From: Hyphomicrobiales bacterium
GTDB lineage: Bacteria > Pseudomonadota > Alphaproteobacteria > Rhizobiales > Xanthobacteraceae
Length of the DNA stretch: 47,944 nucleotides
NCBI GenBank assembly: GCA_013911975.1
Contig: JACESF010000028.1
Span: forward strand, 1-47,944
Reading direction: 5' to 3'
Shown: piece by piece, positions 34,682-43,116 of the stretch
How positions within the stretch are numbered: the first letter of the stretch is position 1
Layout: the number at the start of each line of letters is the position of its first letter
Program-made: the position numbers and the translations under genes
The notes under the pieces: model-generated
Seen by the model: only the letters and a program-made list of their open reading frames with translations
Database searches by the model: none
Told to the model about the DNA's origin: nothing

Positions 34682-35773
34682 ATGAATGCGAGCGCCAGCG
34701 GCGATTTCCTCGAGATCGTCGATCTTCACAAGTCCTACGGCACCGTCGAGGTGCTGAAGGGGGTTTCCATCGCGGCCCGCCAGGGGGAGTTCATCTCCCT
34801 GGTCGGTCCCTCCGGCTGCGGCAAGACCACGACGCTCAACATCGTCGGCGGCTTCGAGCAGCCGAGTTCCGGCGATGTCCGGCTGGGCGGGCGCTCCATG
34901 CTCCCCTTGCCGTCCCACAAGCGCGGCCTCGGCATGGTGTTCCAGAACCATGCCCTGCTGCCCCACCTCACGGTGGAGCAGAATGTGGGCTTCGGCCTCG
35001 CCATGACGCGCGTGCCGAAGCCGGAGATCGCCCGCCGGGCGCGCGAGGCGCTGCGCCTCGTGCGGCTGGAAGGGTTCGAGGCGCGCTATCCCCGCGAATT
35101 GTCGGGCGGCCAGCAGCAGCGGGTGGGCATCGCCCGCGCGCTCACGGTCAATCCCAAGGTGCTCCTCATGGACGAGCCGCTGTCCAGCCTGGACGCGAAG
35201 CTGCGCCGCGAGATGCAGCTCGAACTGCGCCGCATCCAGCAGAGCGTCGGCATCACCGCCCTCTACGTGACCCACGACCAGGAGGAGGCGCTCTCGCTCT
35301 CCGACCGGATCGTGCTCATGAACAAGGGACGGATCGAGCAGGCGGGCTCGCCCACGGAACTCTATCGCCAGCCGCTGACGGAGTTCGTCGCCGGCTTCAT
35401 CGGCGAATCCTCGTTCCTGGACGGGGTGCTGAGAGAGATCCGGGGCGCCGAGGCGCAGATCGAGATCGCCACCGGCGAGCGCATCGCCGTTGCGACGCCC
35501 GTCGGCGGCGCGGTGGGCGGCAAGGTGCGCCTCGGCATCCGGCCGGATCGCCTGCGCCTCTCCCGCGACCCGGCCTCCGGGGACGGCCTGAAGGCCGTCG
35601 TGGTGGCGAGCGCCTTCGTGGGCTCGCTCCAGCGGGTCATGGTGCGGCTCGCCGACGGGGTGGAGATGAAGGCCTCCATCGACGCCAGCTCGGCCCTGCC
35701 GCAGATCGACGACGCCCTCGTGATGTCCGCGTCGGCGCACGACTGGATGGTGTTCCCGGAGGGCGGCGCATGA
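34682..35773 (+). CDS. ABC transporter ATPase, PotA type
   Basis: The 363-residue subunit has Walker A at VGPSGCGKTTTLN (41-53), the signature LSGGQQQRVGIARAL, Walker B VLLMDEPLSSLDAKLRREM and the switch VTHDQEEALSLSDR. The C-terminal TOBE domain (LGIRPDRLRLSRDP) regulates such importers. It powers the PotB/PotC-like permeases just behind it, whose first gene overlaps its stop by four bases. It is 13 bp after the binding-protein gene. Confidence 0.94.
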   Translation: MNASASGDFLEIVDLHKSYGTVEVLKGVSIAARQGEFISLVGPSGCGKTTTLNIVGGFEQPSSGDVRLGGRSMLPLPSHKRGLGMVFQNHALLPHLTVEQNVGFGLAMTRVPKPEIARRAREALRLVRLEGFEARYPRELSGGQQQRVGIARALTVNPKVLLMDEPLSSLDAKLRREMQLELRRIQQSVGITALYVTHDQEEALSLSDRIVLMNKGRIEQAGSPTELYRQPLTEFVAGFIGESSFLDGVLREIRGAEAQIEIATGERIAVATPVGGAVGGKVRLGIRPDRLRLSRDPASGDGLKAVVVASAFVGSLQRVMVRLADGVEMKASIDASSALPQIDDALVMSASAHDWMVFPEGGA

Positions 35774-36639
35774 GCGGCGCGTCCCCCTCCCGCGGCTTCG
35801 CGATCCTCGCGCTCCCCATCGTCGTGCTGCTGGGCGTGTTCTTCTTCCTGCCCATCGCCATGGTGCTGTCGCTGGCCTTCAAGCCGTACGACCAGGTGAC
35901 GCTGATCGGCGAGGGCTACACGCTCGCCAACTTCGCCCGCTTCCTCGGCAATGCCGAGCACCTCTGGACGCTGGCGCGCACGCTCGGCATCTCGGCCGCG
36001 ACGACCGTGCTCTGCATCCTGCTCGGCTTTCCGGTGGCGTGGCAGCTCCACAGCCTGCGCTCGGCGCAGGCGCGGCTCTGGCTGACCCTGGTGGTCCTCC
36101 TGCCGCTCATGATCAGCCTCGTGGTGGCGTCCTTCTCCTGGATGCTGATCATCGGCAATAACGGCGTGCTCAACAGCCTTCTCATGAAGGCGGGGCTGAT
36201 CTCGTCGCCCATCCACATGATGAACACCGTCGCCGGGGTCATCGTGGTGACGGTGTTCAGCCACATCTCCTATTCCATCCTCACCATCTTCGCCTCGCTG
36301 GAGAATATCGACCCCAGCATGGTCCGGGCGGCGCGCATCCATGGCGCCACGGAGACCCAGATCCTCACCCGCGTGATCCTGCCGCTGAGCCTGCCGGGCA
36401 TGGTGTCGGGCGGGGTGATCGTGTTCTCGCTGTCCATGGCGGCGTTCGTGATCCCGTTCCTCATCGGCGGCGGGCGCGTCGTGGTCATGCCGCTGCTGGT
36501 CTACCAGTACACCGTCCAGTTCTTCGACTGGCCGGGCGCCGCGACGCTCAGCGTCCTCCTGCTGGTGCTGACGCTGGCGGCCACCTGGCTGATGACCGGC
36601 TTCGCCCAGCGCGCCATGCCCTGGGAGCGTGCGCGATGA
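35770..36639 (+). CDS. ABC transporter permease, PotB type
   Basis: A 289-residue inner-membrane permease with six predicted helices, beginning with IVVLLGVFFFLPIAMVLSLAF. The EAA-like loop RAARIHGATETQILTRVILPLSLPG is the coupling-helix site for the ATPase. Its ATG overlaps the ATPase stop (ATGA) and its own stop overlaps the next permease start (ATGA), so all are translationally coupled. Substrate specificity follows the binding protein and is unknown. Confidence 0.93.
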   Translation: MSGASPSRGFAILALPIVVLLGVFFFLPIAMVLSLAFKPYDQVTLIGEGYTLANFARFLGNAEHLWTLARTLGISAATTVLCILLGFPVAWQLHSLRSAQARLWLTLVVLLPLMISLVVASFSWMLIIGNNGVLNSLLMKAGLISSPIHMMNTVAGVIVVTVFSHISYSILTIFASLENIDPSMVRAARIHGATETQILTRVILPLSLPGMVSGGVIVFSLSMAAFVIPFLIGGGRVVVMPLLVYQYTVQFFDWPGAATLSVLLLVLTLAATWLMTGFAQRAMPWERAR

Positions 36640-37415
36640 ACCGCTTCCTCAACATCGTCGCCTACGTGGTCTATGCGGTGCTCGCGCTGCCCGTGGTGTT
36701 CGTGGTGGGTGCCTCGTTCACGTCCGCCGGCTATCTGAGCTTCCCCCCGCAGGGCCTGTCGCTGCGCTGGTGGAACGTGATGGTGAACGACCGCGAGATG
36801 ATGATGGGCTTCTGGATCAGCGTGAAGATCGCGCTGCTCACGGTGCTCATCTCGCTGCCGGTCGGCGCCCTGGCCGCCATCTATCTCGGGCAGGTGAGCC
36901 CGCAGAAGCGCAACCTGCTGGCGACGCTGTTCGGCTCGCCCCTCAGCGTGCCCATGGTGCTCACCGGCTTCTCGCTTCTGGTGTTGCTGACGCAATTGGG
37001 GCTGCTGAACCAGACCGGCCTCGTCATCGGCCACACGGTCATCTCGGTGCCCTATGTGCTGCGCTCCGCGCTGTCCAGCATGTCGCTCAGCGACCCGTCC
37101 CTGCCGCGCGCCGCCGCCATCCACGGGGCCCGGCCCTGGCAGGTGCTCTGGCATGTGCGGCTCCCGGCGCTGCGTCCCGGCCTCATCTCGGGCGGGCTGT
37201 TCAGCTTCCTCGCGTCCATCAACAACGTGGTGATCTCGGTCTTCATCTCGCAGCCCGGCATCAGCCCGCTGCCGGTGGTGATCTTCTCGCGCATGGAGAA
37301 TCTGGCGGAGCCCTCGGTGGCGGCGGCCAGCACCGCCGTCATCGTGGTGACGGCCTTGTGCTGCCTTTTGCTGGAGCGGCGCTACCAGTTGTTCCGCTCC
37401 CTCGCGGGGCGCTGA
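36636..37415 (+). CDS. ABC transporter permease, PotC type
   Basis: A 259-residue permease, partner of the previous one. The first helix is NIVAYVVYAVLALPVVFVVG and the EAA-like coupling loop is RAAAIHGARPWQVLWHVRLPALRPG. PotC-type proteins form the second half of the channel. It is the last gene of the operon, and a strong GC hairpin (37416-37441) follows right after its stop. Confidence 0.93.
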   Translation: MNRFLNIVAYVVYAVLALPVVFVVGASFTSAGYLSFPPQGLSLRWWNVMVNDREMMMGFWISVKIALLTVLISLPVGALAAIYLGQVSPQKRNLLATLFGSPLSVPMVLTGFSLLVLLTQLGLLNQTGLVIGHTVISVPYVLRSALSSMSLSDPSLPRAAAIHGARPWQVLWHVRLPALRPGLISGGLFSFLASINNVVISVFISQPGISPLPVVIFSRMENLAEPSVAAASTAVIVVTALCCLLLERRYQLFRSLAGR

Positions 37416-37441
37416 CCGGCCCCGCCGGGGCGCGGGGCCGG
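37416..37441. terminator. Bidirectional terminator-like hairpin
   Basis: CCGGCCCCGC, CGGGGC, GCGGGGCCGG has 10-bp perfect arms and fills the 36-bp gap between the convergent permease and P-type ATPase genes. T-runs are absent, but the position suits a shared transcript end. Confidence 0.6.
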
Positions 37442-37451
37442 AAGGCCGGTT

Positions 37452-39701
37452 TCAGGAGGCCGGCGGCTTGTACCCCAGGAGCCGAAGGGCGTTCAGGGTC
37501 ACGAGGACCGTGGCGCCCGTATCGGCGAGGATGGCGGGCCACAGGCCGGTGATGCCGATCACCGTCGTCACCAGGAACACCGCCTTCAGCCCGAGGGCGA
37601 TGGTGATGTTCTGGCGGATGTTGCCCATGGTGCGGCCCGAGAGGTCCACCATGGTGGCCACGTCCTTCACCCGGCCGTGGAGGATGGCGGCGTCCGCCGT
37701 CTCCAGCGCCACGTCCGTGCCGCCGCCCATGGCGATGCCCACGTCCGCCGCCGCGAGGGCGGGGGCGTCGTTGATGCCGTCGCCCACCTTCGCCACCACG
37801 AGGCCCTGCGCCTTCAGCTCGCCGACGATGCGCTGCTTGTCCTGCGGCAGCAGCTCGGCGCGCACCTCCATGCCCAGTTGCTCGCCGATGGCGCGCGCCG
37901 TGCGGGCATTGTCGCCGGTGAGCATGATGGTCCGGATGCCCGCGTCCGCGAGGGCCTTGAGGCCGGGGAGGGCATCCGCCCGGGGCTCGTCGCGCATGGC
38001 GATGGCACCGGCGACGGCATTGTCCACCACCAGCAGGGAGACGGTCTTGCCCGCGTCGTTCAGGTCCGCGATCCGCGTGACCGCGTCCGCCGGGAGGGCG
38101 GCGCGCTCGTTCGACGCCTTGGGAGACCCGAGGAACACCTCCCGGCACTCCACGGTGGCGGACACGCCCTTGCCGCCCAGCGCCTTGCCGTCGAGGGCGA
38201 GGGGGATGGCGGTGCCGTCCGCCTGCGCGCGGTCGAGGATCGCCTTGGCCAAGGGATGGCTGGACCCGGCCTCCAGGGCGGCGGCGAGCCGCACCACGTC
38301 CGGTTCGGGCAAGGCGAAGCCGATCACGTCCGTCACCTTGGGCTTGCCCTCGGTGAGGGTCCCGGTCTTGTCGAAGCAGACGGCCGTCACCTTGCGCAGC
38401 CCTTCGAGGACCGCGCCGCCCTTCATCAGCAGGCCCCGGCGCGCGCCGGCCGAGAGGCCCGCGGCGATGGCGGCGGGCGTCGAGATGACCAGGGCGCACG
38501 GACAGCCGATGAGCAGAATGGCGAGGCCCTTGTAGACCCACTCGTCCCACACGCCGCCGAACAGGAGCGGGGGAACGAGCGCCACCAACGCCGCCACCAC
38601 CACCACGGCGGGCGTGTAGTAGCGGGAGAACTGGTCGATGAAGCGCTCGGTGGGCGCCTTGGATTCCTGCGCCTCCTCCACCAGCTTCACCACGCGGGCG
38701 ATGGTGTTGTCCTCGGCGGCGGCGGTGACGCGGACCCGCAGGGCGCCGTCCCCGTTCACCGTGCCGGCGAACACGGTCGCGTCCGCGCCTTTCAGGACCG
38801 GCGTGCTTTCGCCGGTGACCGGCGCCTCGTCGATGGAGCTTTCCCCGGACAGGATGAGGCCGTCCGCGGGCACACGGTCGCCGGGGCGGACCAGGATGAC
38901 GTCGCCCACGGAGAGGCGCGCGGCGGCCACCTCCTGCGTGCGCCCGTCCCGCTCCAGCAGCGCCGTCTGCGGCACGAGTTCGGTGAGGGACTGGATGCTC
39001 GCTCGGGCGCGTCCGGCGGCGACGCCCTCCAGCAATTCGCCCACCAGGAACAGGAACACCACCGCCGCCGCTTCCTCCGTGGCGCCGATGATGACCGCGC
39101 CGACGGCGGCGATGGTCATGAGCATCTCGATGGTGAAGGGCATGCCGCTCAGCGCCGCCATGACCGCGCGGCGGGTGATCGGGACCAGCCCCACCAGCAT
39201 GGCGAGGATGAAGGCGGGCAAGGCGATGGACGGGAACAGGTGCCCGGCGACGAAGGCGACGGCCAGCGCCGCCCCGCTCACCAGCGTGAGGCGGGCCTTC
39301 GCGGTCTTCCACCAGGCCTTCTCGGCCCGGGGCTCATCGAGGCCGGGCGCGTCCGGCGCGGGCGCCGCTTCGTGCGCGTGATCATGGTCGTGATCGTGGG
39401 GATGGTCGTGGGGATGGTCATGGTCATGGCCGGAGCACGCGCCGTCCGGCGCGGCCGCTGCGACGTCGGTGCCGCGTCCACCGGCAGGGGTGATCTCATA
39501 GCCCAGGCGCGTCACCGAGCGGCGGAGCGCGTCGAGGTCGCTGTCCGGGGCGTGCCGGACCGTCATGGTCCCGGCGGTGACGGAGATGGAGACTTCTTCC
39601 ACGCCGGCGACGCGCCGCGCGGCGGTGTCGATCTTTGCCGCGCAGCTTGCGCAATCCATTCCCGTCACGCGGAAGCGGGTGTGGAGAAGCAGAGCGTTCA
39701 T
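37452..39701 (-). CDS. Heavy-metal P-type ATPase, Zn/Cd/Pb exporter
   Basis: A 749-residue P1B ATPase that expels divalent metals such as Zn2+, Cd2+ or Pb2+. The N-terminal HMA domain has GMDCASCA (14-21), followed by a His/Asp-rich linker (about 91-110) that could bind several metal ions. Membrane metal-site motif CPC is at 400-402, the phosphorylated Asp444 starts DKTGTLTEG, and GDGINDAPALAAADVGIAMG is the hinge. The CPC and family context point to subgroup P1B-2. The promoter before it has a MerR operator, and a MerR gene diverges from it. Confidence 0.95.
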   Translation of the reverse strand: MNALLLHTRFRVTGMDCASCAAKIDTAARRVAGVEEVSISVTAGTMTVRHAPDSDLDALRRSVTRLGYEITPAGGRGTDVAAAAPDGACSGHDHDHPHDHPHDHDHDHAHEAAPAPDAPGLDEPRAEKAWWKTAKARLTLVSGAALAVAFVAGHLFPSIALPAFILAMLVGLVPITRRAVMAALSGMPFTIEMLMTIAAVGAVIIGATEEAAAVVFLFLVGELLEGVAAGRARASIQSLTELVPQTALLERDGRTQEVAAARLSVGDVILVRPGDRVPADGLILSGESSIDEAPVTGESTPVLKGADATVFAGTVNGDGALRVRVTAAAEDNTIARVVKLVEEAQESKAPTERFIDQFSRYYTPAVVVVAALVALVPPLLFGGVWDEWVYKGLAILLIGCPCALVISTPAAIAAGLSAGARRGLLMKGGAVLEGLRKVTAVCFDKTGTLTEGKPKVTDVIGFALPEPDVVRLAAALEAGSSHPLAKAILDRAQADGTAIPLALDGKALGGKGVSATVECREVFLGSPKASNERAALPADAVTRIADLNDAGKTVSLLVVDNAVAGAIAMRDEPRADALPGLKALADAGIRTIMLTGDNARTARAIGEQLGMEVRAELLPQDKQRIVGELKAQGLVVAKVGDGINDAPALAAADVGIAMGGGTDVALETADAAILHGRVKDVATMVDLSGRTMGNIRQNITIALGLKAVFLVTTVIGITGLWPAILADTGATVLVTLNALRLLGYKPPAS

Positions 39702-39729
39702 GGCATGCCCTTTCGCATCGTGTCGGGGC

Positions 39730-39760
39730 ACGCTACATCCTCTAGCGACTAGAGGAGCAA
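39730..39760 (-). promoter_or_regulatory. MerR-type promoter of the metal exporter
   Basis: On the minus strand TTGCTC (39755-39760, -35) and TAGCGT (39730-39735, -10) are 19 bp apart, the over-long spacing that MerR activators correct by twisting DNA. The spacer holds CCTCTAG-CGA-CTAGAGG (39739-39755), a perfect 7-bp dyad like ZntR/CadR/PbrR operators. Confidence 0.85.
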
Positions 39761-39765
39761 GCGGA

Positions 39766-40206
39766 ATGTTCGAGGGCGTTTCCATCGGCCAGGCGGCGAA
39801 GGCCAGCGGGGTGAAAGTGCCGACCATCCGGTTCTACGAGCAGATCGGCCTCCTGCTGGCCCCGCCGCGCACCGAGGGGAACCGGCGGCTCTACGGAGGG
39901 GCCGATCTCCGCCGCCTCACCTTCATCCGGCACGCGCGCGAGCTGGGATTCGAGATCGACGCGATCCGCACCCTTCTCCTTCTCCAGGATCGCCCGGACC
40001 AGCCGTGCGAGGCCGCGGACGCCATCGCGCGGGCGCGCCTTCTGGACGTGGAGCAGCGCATTGCCAGCCTCGTCGCCCTGAAGAAGGAACTGGAGCGCAT
40101 GATCGAGGGCTGCGCCCATGGCAGCGTCTCGGATTGCCGCGTCATCGAGACCCTGGCGGACCATGGAACCTGCCAGCACCACCGCCCCGCGGCTTCCGAC
40201 CTGTAG
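39766..40206 (+). CDS. MerR-family metal-responsive regulator, ZntR/CadR-like
   Basis: The 146-residue protein has the winged-helix (SIGQAAKASGVKVPTIRFYEQIGLL) and the long dimer helix (LLDVEQRIASLVALKKELERMI). Metal-site cysteines are Cys81, Cys116, Cys124 and a tail Cys136 with two His, in a spacing like ZntR/CadR/PbrR. It should activate the divergent metal exporter on binding Zn, Cd or Pb. ATG at 39766 lies ten bases after the operator dyad (39739-39755), so it probably also represses its own gene. AGGAG overlaps that region as ribosome-binding site. Confidence 0.93.
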   Translation: MFEGVSIGQAAKASGVKVPTIRFYEQIGLLLAPPRTEGNRRLYGGADLRRLTFIRHARELGFEIDAIRTLLLLQDRPDQPCEAADAIARARLLDVEQRIASLVALKKELERMIEGCAHGSVSDCRVIETLADHGTCQHHRPAASDL

Positions 40207-40256
40207 AAGCCCGGTCCCTGCAACCCATCGTGGGACGCAGTCGCAATGGAGCCCGT

Positions 40257-41597
40257 CTAATCCGGCGCGGCGTCGAGCCGGAGGGGGCCCGTGGCCTCCA
40301 GGCGGACGCGGCCCCGGCCGACCCGCACCACCCGGATCGGAGCCTGCTTCTCCTCCAGCCGGCGGCGCAGCAGCAGGAGCCGGGTTTCGAGATTGTCCTT
40401 GATCTCCGGCATGCGGCTGCCCAAGGCGAGCCGCATCTCCCGGTTGGTGAACACGTCGCCCCCGTCCGCCAGATGCCTTTGCAGCATCAGGCGAAGCAAG
40501 GCGCCGGCCACGCCTTTCACGATATAGGCGCCGTCCACGAACACGCTGTCGTCCACGCCGTGATGGACCACGCGGATCTCCCGGCCGCCGGACGAGGGCC
40601 GGGGGGCGGGGGGCGCCTGTTCGGGCGGCGCAACGGCGGCGGCCTGCTCGCTGGCGCGCAAGGCGTTCGCGGCCTGCCCGGCGAGGATTTCGAGGGCCGC
40701 CTCGTCCTCGTCGCGGAAGGCCAGCCGCTCCGGGCTCTCCACGAACAGAATGCCGGTCACGGCGTCGCGCGTGACCATGGGAATGGCGATCTGGCTCATG
40801 GCCCGGGGCAAGTGGGGGAAGGTGATGACGCGCGTGGCGTTCTCCGAGGTCTCCGCCTCCATGCCGATCGCCTCCCCGAGGCGGCGCACGCGGCTCATGT
40901 CGTTGACCTTGATGGTCTGCCGGCTGGCGGCGGCCGCGCCAATCATGCCCTCGTCCCCGGCGATTTCCGATCCCAGCCCCGAGGGCGCATAGCCGATGCT
41001 GCCGGTGGTGACCCAGCCGCCGCGATGGCTGTCGCGGATCAGCACCAGCGCGTGCCCGTATCCCAGCACGCGCCGGACGCCGGAGAGCAGCGTGTCGATG
41101 ATCTCGTCCGCCTCTCCCTGCCGCTCGATGGCCCGTGTCGCCTCCGACAAAGCGGGCAGGCTGACGGCCTCGCGCGCGGGCGCAGGGGCGGTCTCCACCG
41201 GGTTCGGCACCTTCTCGATCCGGTGCACCCGGAAGATGTCGGCACTGCGCAGGCGCATGATCTCCGACATGCCGAGCTGCGCGCTGCTGGCCTTGAGCTG
41301 GAGCGCGATCCTGTCGAACAGGGGGCCGGTCTCGACCGATCGCACGAAGCCGATGGCCAGCAGGAACTGGTCGCCCGTGAACCCGTCCACGAGGATCAGC
41401 GTCACGTGGGGATTGGCGCGGATGTTCGCCGCCGTCTTGGCGAAGAACTGGTTGGAGAGCGCCACATGCTCCTCGTCCACCCGCACCACGTGCGAGAGAT
41501 AGGAGATGTTGGGCATGCCGTCGGCCGAGGCCGTGGCGATGATGGAGGGAATGACGCCCTCGAAACAGGCGGAGAGATCGGCGAGGCGAAGGCTCAT
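40257..41597 (-). CDS. Flavin split-barrel/GAF fusion protein with C-terminal winged-helix-like domain
   Basis: A 446-residue three-part protein. Residues about 1-150 are a pyridoxamine-phosphate-oxidase-like split barrel (IIATASADGMPNISYLSHV, ALSNQFFAKTAANIRANPHVTLILVD); about 165-330 a GAF domain (IIDTLLSGVRRVLGYGHALVLI, TGILFVESPERLAFRDEDEAALEIL); about 355-446 a conserved C-terminal part (VFVDGAYIVKGVAGALLRLML, NLETRLLLLRRRLEE) that looks like a winged helix. It could be a flavin-based sensor that regulates transcription or another output. Its start overlaps the stop of a second split-barrel gene in an ATGA. The family combination is recognised from memory, its role is not known. Confidence 0.82.
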   Translation of the reverse strand: MSLRLADLSACFEGVIPSIIATASADGMPNISYLSHVVRVDEEHVALSNQFFAKTAANIRANPHVTLILVDGFTGDQFLLAIGFVRSVETGPLFDRIALQLKASSAQLGMSEIMRLRSADIFRVHRIEKVPNPVETAPAPAREAVSLPALSEATRAIERQGEADEIIDTLLSGVRRVLGYGHALVLIRDSHRGGWVTTGSIGYAPSGLGSEIAGDEGMIGAAAASRQTIKVNDMSRVRRLGEAIGMEAETSENATRVITFPHLPRAMSQIAIPMVTRDAVTGILFVESPERLAFRDEDEAALEILAGQAANALRASEQAAAVAPPEQAPPAPRPSSGGREIRVVHHGVDDSVFVDGAYIVKGVAGALLRLMLQRHLADGGDVFTNREMRLALGSRMPEIKDNLETRLLLLRRRLEEKQAPIRVVRVGRGRVRLEATGPLRLDAAPD

Positions 41598-42079
41598 GGC
41601 GTTCTCGCGCCGGCCAGCATGCCCGCGAGGGGCCCCGGCGTCTGGATGTAGATCTCGCTCACGACGAGCCGCGTCACCCGCGCCTCGCGGGCGGTGAGCC
41701 AGGGGGTGATGATGTGCCGCGGCACGCCCAGAGAGGCGAGTTCGTCCGTTGCGGCGCCTATGAAGCGCGCCGCATGGTCGAGGTCCTGCGCCTGCGTCTC
41801 CCTGAGGCCGGCGCTACCCTTGAGCTGGAAGGTGACATAGTCGGAAGGGCTGACGAAGGTGGCGGCGATGCGCCCGGTCTGCCGGATGTCCGCTTCCAGG
41901 CGCGGCCATTGCCAGCCGGAGAACATCACGTCGATGGTCTGCCGGTCCTCCAGAACGTGGAAGCCGATGCCCCGCCCCGCCGAGGGGCGCCCGGCCGCGT
42001 CCGCGCCGGCGATGATGCACATCAGCGGCCGTTTCAAGAACGCCAGAAGCGTGTCGTCGAGCTGCACCGCCGTCCCCAT
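41594..42079 (-). CDS. Pyridoxamine 5'-phosphate oxidase-like split-barrel protein
   Basis: A 161-residue FMN-binding split-barrel protein: LMCIIAGADAAGRPSAGRGIGF, TIDVMFSGWQWPRLEADIRQTGRIAATFVSPSDYVTFQLKG and the C-terminal TRLVVSEIYIQTPGP. Such proteins may reduce cofactor F420 or bind FMN, heme or PLP; no activity can be assigned. It is translationally coupled to the split-barrel/GAF fusion and probably works with it. It diverges from the N-acetyltransferase across a gap with two TTTAGGAA repeats. Confidence 0.8.
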   Translation of the reverse strand: MGTAVQLDDTLLAFLKRPLMCIIAGADAAGRPSAGRGIGFHVLEDRQTIDVMFSGWQWPRLEADIRQTGRIAATFVSPSDYVTFQLKGSAGLRETQAQDLDHAARFIGAATDELASLGVPRHIITPWLTAREARVTRLVVSEIYIQTPGPLAGMLAGARTP

Positions 42080-42107
42080 CGCGCGCCCAAAGCCTGCTTA
42101 GCAAACT

Positions 42108-42146
42108 TTTAGGAAAACCGGCACGCCTTGCACCTTCATTTAGGAA
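42108..42146. repeat. Two direct TTTAGGAA repeats, 31 bp apart
   Basis: TTTAGGAA at 42108-42115 and 42139-42146, in the 187-bp gap between divergent genes. The spacing is about three helical turns, so both would face the same side of the DNA, as for a cooperative regulator. Confidence 0.45.
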
Positions 42147-42266
42147 CGCGCCGCGCGCCGGGGCGCTATAGGACGCGGCATCGGCGGGCCGGCGCGGAGC
42201 GCGGGCACAGCCGCCTGGAAACCCAGCCCAGAGACCTCAGCAGCGGCCCCATGCGGCGGCCGAAGG

Positions 42267-43112
42267 ATGACGCACGTGCACGCGATCCCCCAAGACATGA
42301 TCCTGACGCCGGACCAGATCGGCGCCTATCTCGACCGGATCGGCATGGACCGGCCGGACGTGCTCGACCTCGACAGCCTGTCCCGGCTTCACCGCGCCCA
42401 CCTGCTGGCCTTCACCTGGGAGGCGCTGGACGCCTTCATGGGGTGGCCGTCCTCCATCGCCCCCGCATCGGTCTTCACCAAGATGGTGGAGGGCCGGCGC
42501 GGCGGCTGGTGCTTCGAGATGAACGGCCTGTTCGGCGCGGCGCTGGCGGCACTTGGCTTCCGCGTCACCCGGCTGTGCGGCGGCGTGAACCGGGAGACGC
42601 TCGGCGATGTCGCCATCGGTAACCATCTGACGCTGCGGGTCGATCTCGACCGGCCCTATCTCGCGGAGGTGGGCCTCGCGGACGCCATCATCGCGCCCGT
42701 GCCGCTGGCGGCGGGGGCTATCAGCCAGCGGGGCTTCGACTTCTCCATCGCGCCGGTCGAGGGGGGGTGGCTGCGCTTCACCAACCATGCGCGCGGCCTC
42801 GCCAGGAGCGTGGATTTCCGGCCCGACCACAGCGACGAAGCCGCCATGGCGGCCGCGCATGCCTGGCTGACGCAGGATTCCGGCTCGCCCTTCACCCAGG
42901 CGCTCGCCGTCCTGCGCCATACGGAGGACGGCTACGTGGCCCTGCAGAACGATTGCCTGCGCCGCGTGACCGCCACCAGCCTCAGCGAGCAGCGCATCAC
43001 GAGCGCGGACCATCTCGCCGAGACGTTCGAGACCGTCTTCCGCCTCGACATTCCCGCGCCCGGGCGCGTGTGGGAGCGGCTGCGGAGCATCCGCCGCGAC
43101 GCGGCCGCGTGA
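42267..43112 (+). CDS. Arylamine N-acetyltransferase-family protein
   Basis: NATs acetylate arylamines and hydrazines from acetyl-CoA. The 281-residue protein has RRGGWCFEMN with Cys82, His120 in GNHLTLRV, and YLAEVGLAD where Glu134 stands at the usual catalytic Asp (normally DVGFG). The E(H/Q)N motif after Cys is EMN. The overall spacing (Cys to His 38, His to Glu 14) fits. So the fold is firm, but the triad is Cys-His-Glu and activity may differ. The start at 42267 is the first ATG; an in-frame ATG at 42297 is the alternative. It converges with the toxin gene at four bases. Confidence 0.88.
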   Translation: MTHVHAIPQDMILTPDQIGAYLDRIGMDRPDVLDLDSLSRLHRAHLLAFTWEALDAFMGWPSSIAPASVFTKMVEGRRGGWCFEMNGLFGAALAALGFRVTRLCGGVNRETLGDVAIGNHLTLRVDLDRPYLAEVGLADAIIAPVPLAAGAISQRGFDFSIAPVEGGWLRFTNHARGLARSVDFRPDHSDEAAMAAAHAWLTQDSGSPFTQALAVLRHTEDGYVALQNDCLRRVTATSLSEQRITSADHLAETFETVFRLDIPAPGRVWERLRSIRRDAAA

Positions 43113-43116
43113 GCCG

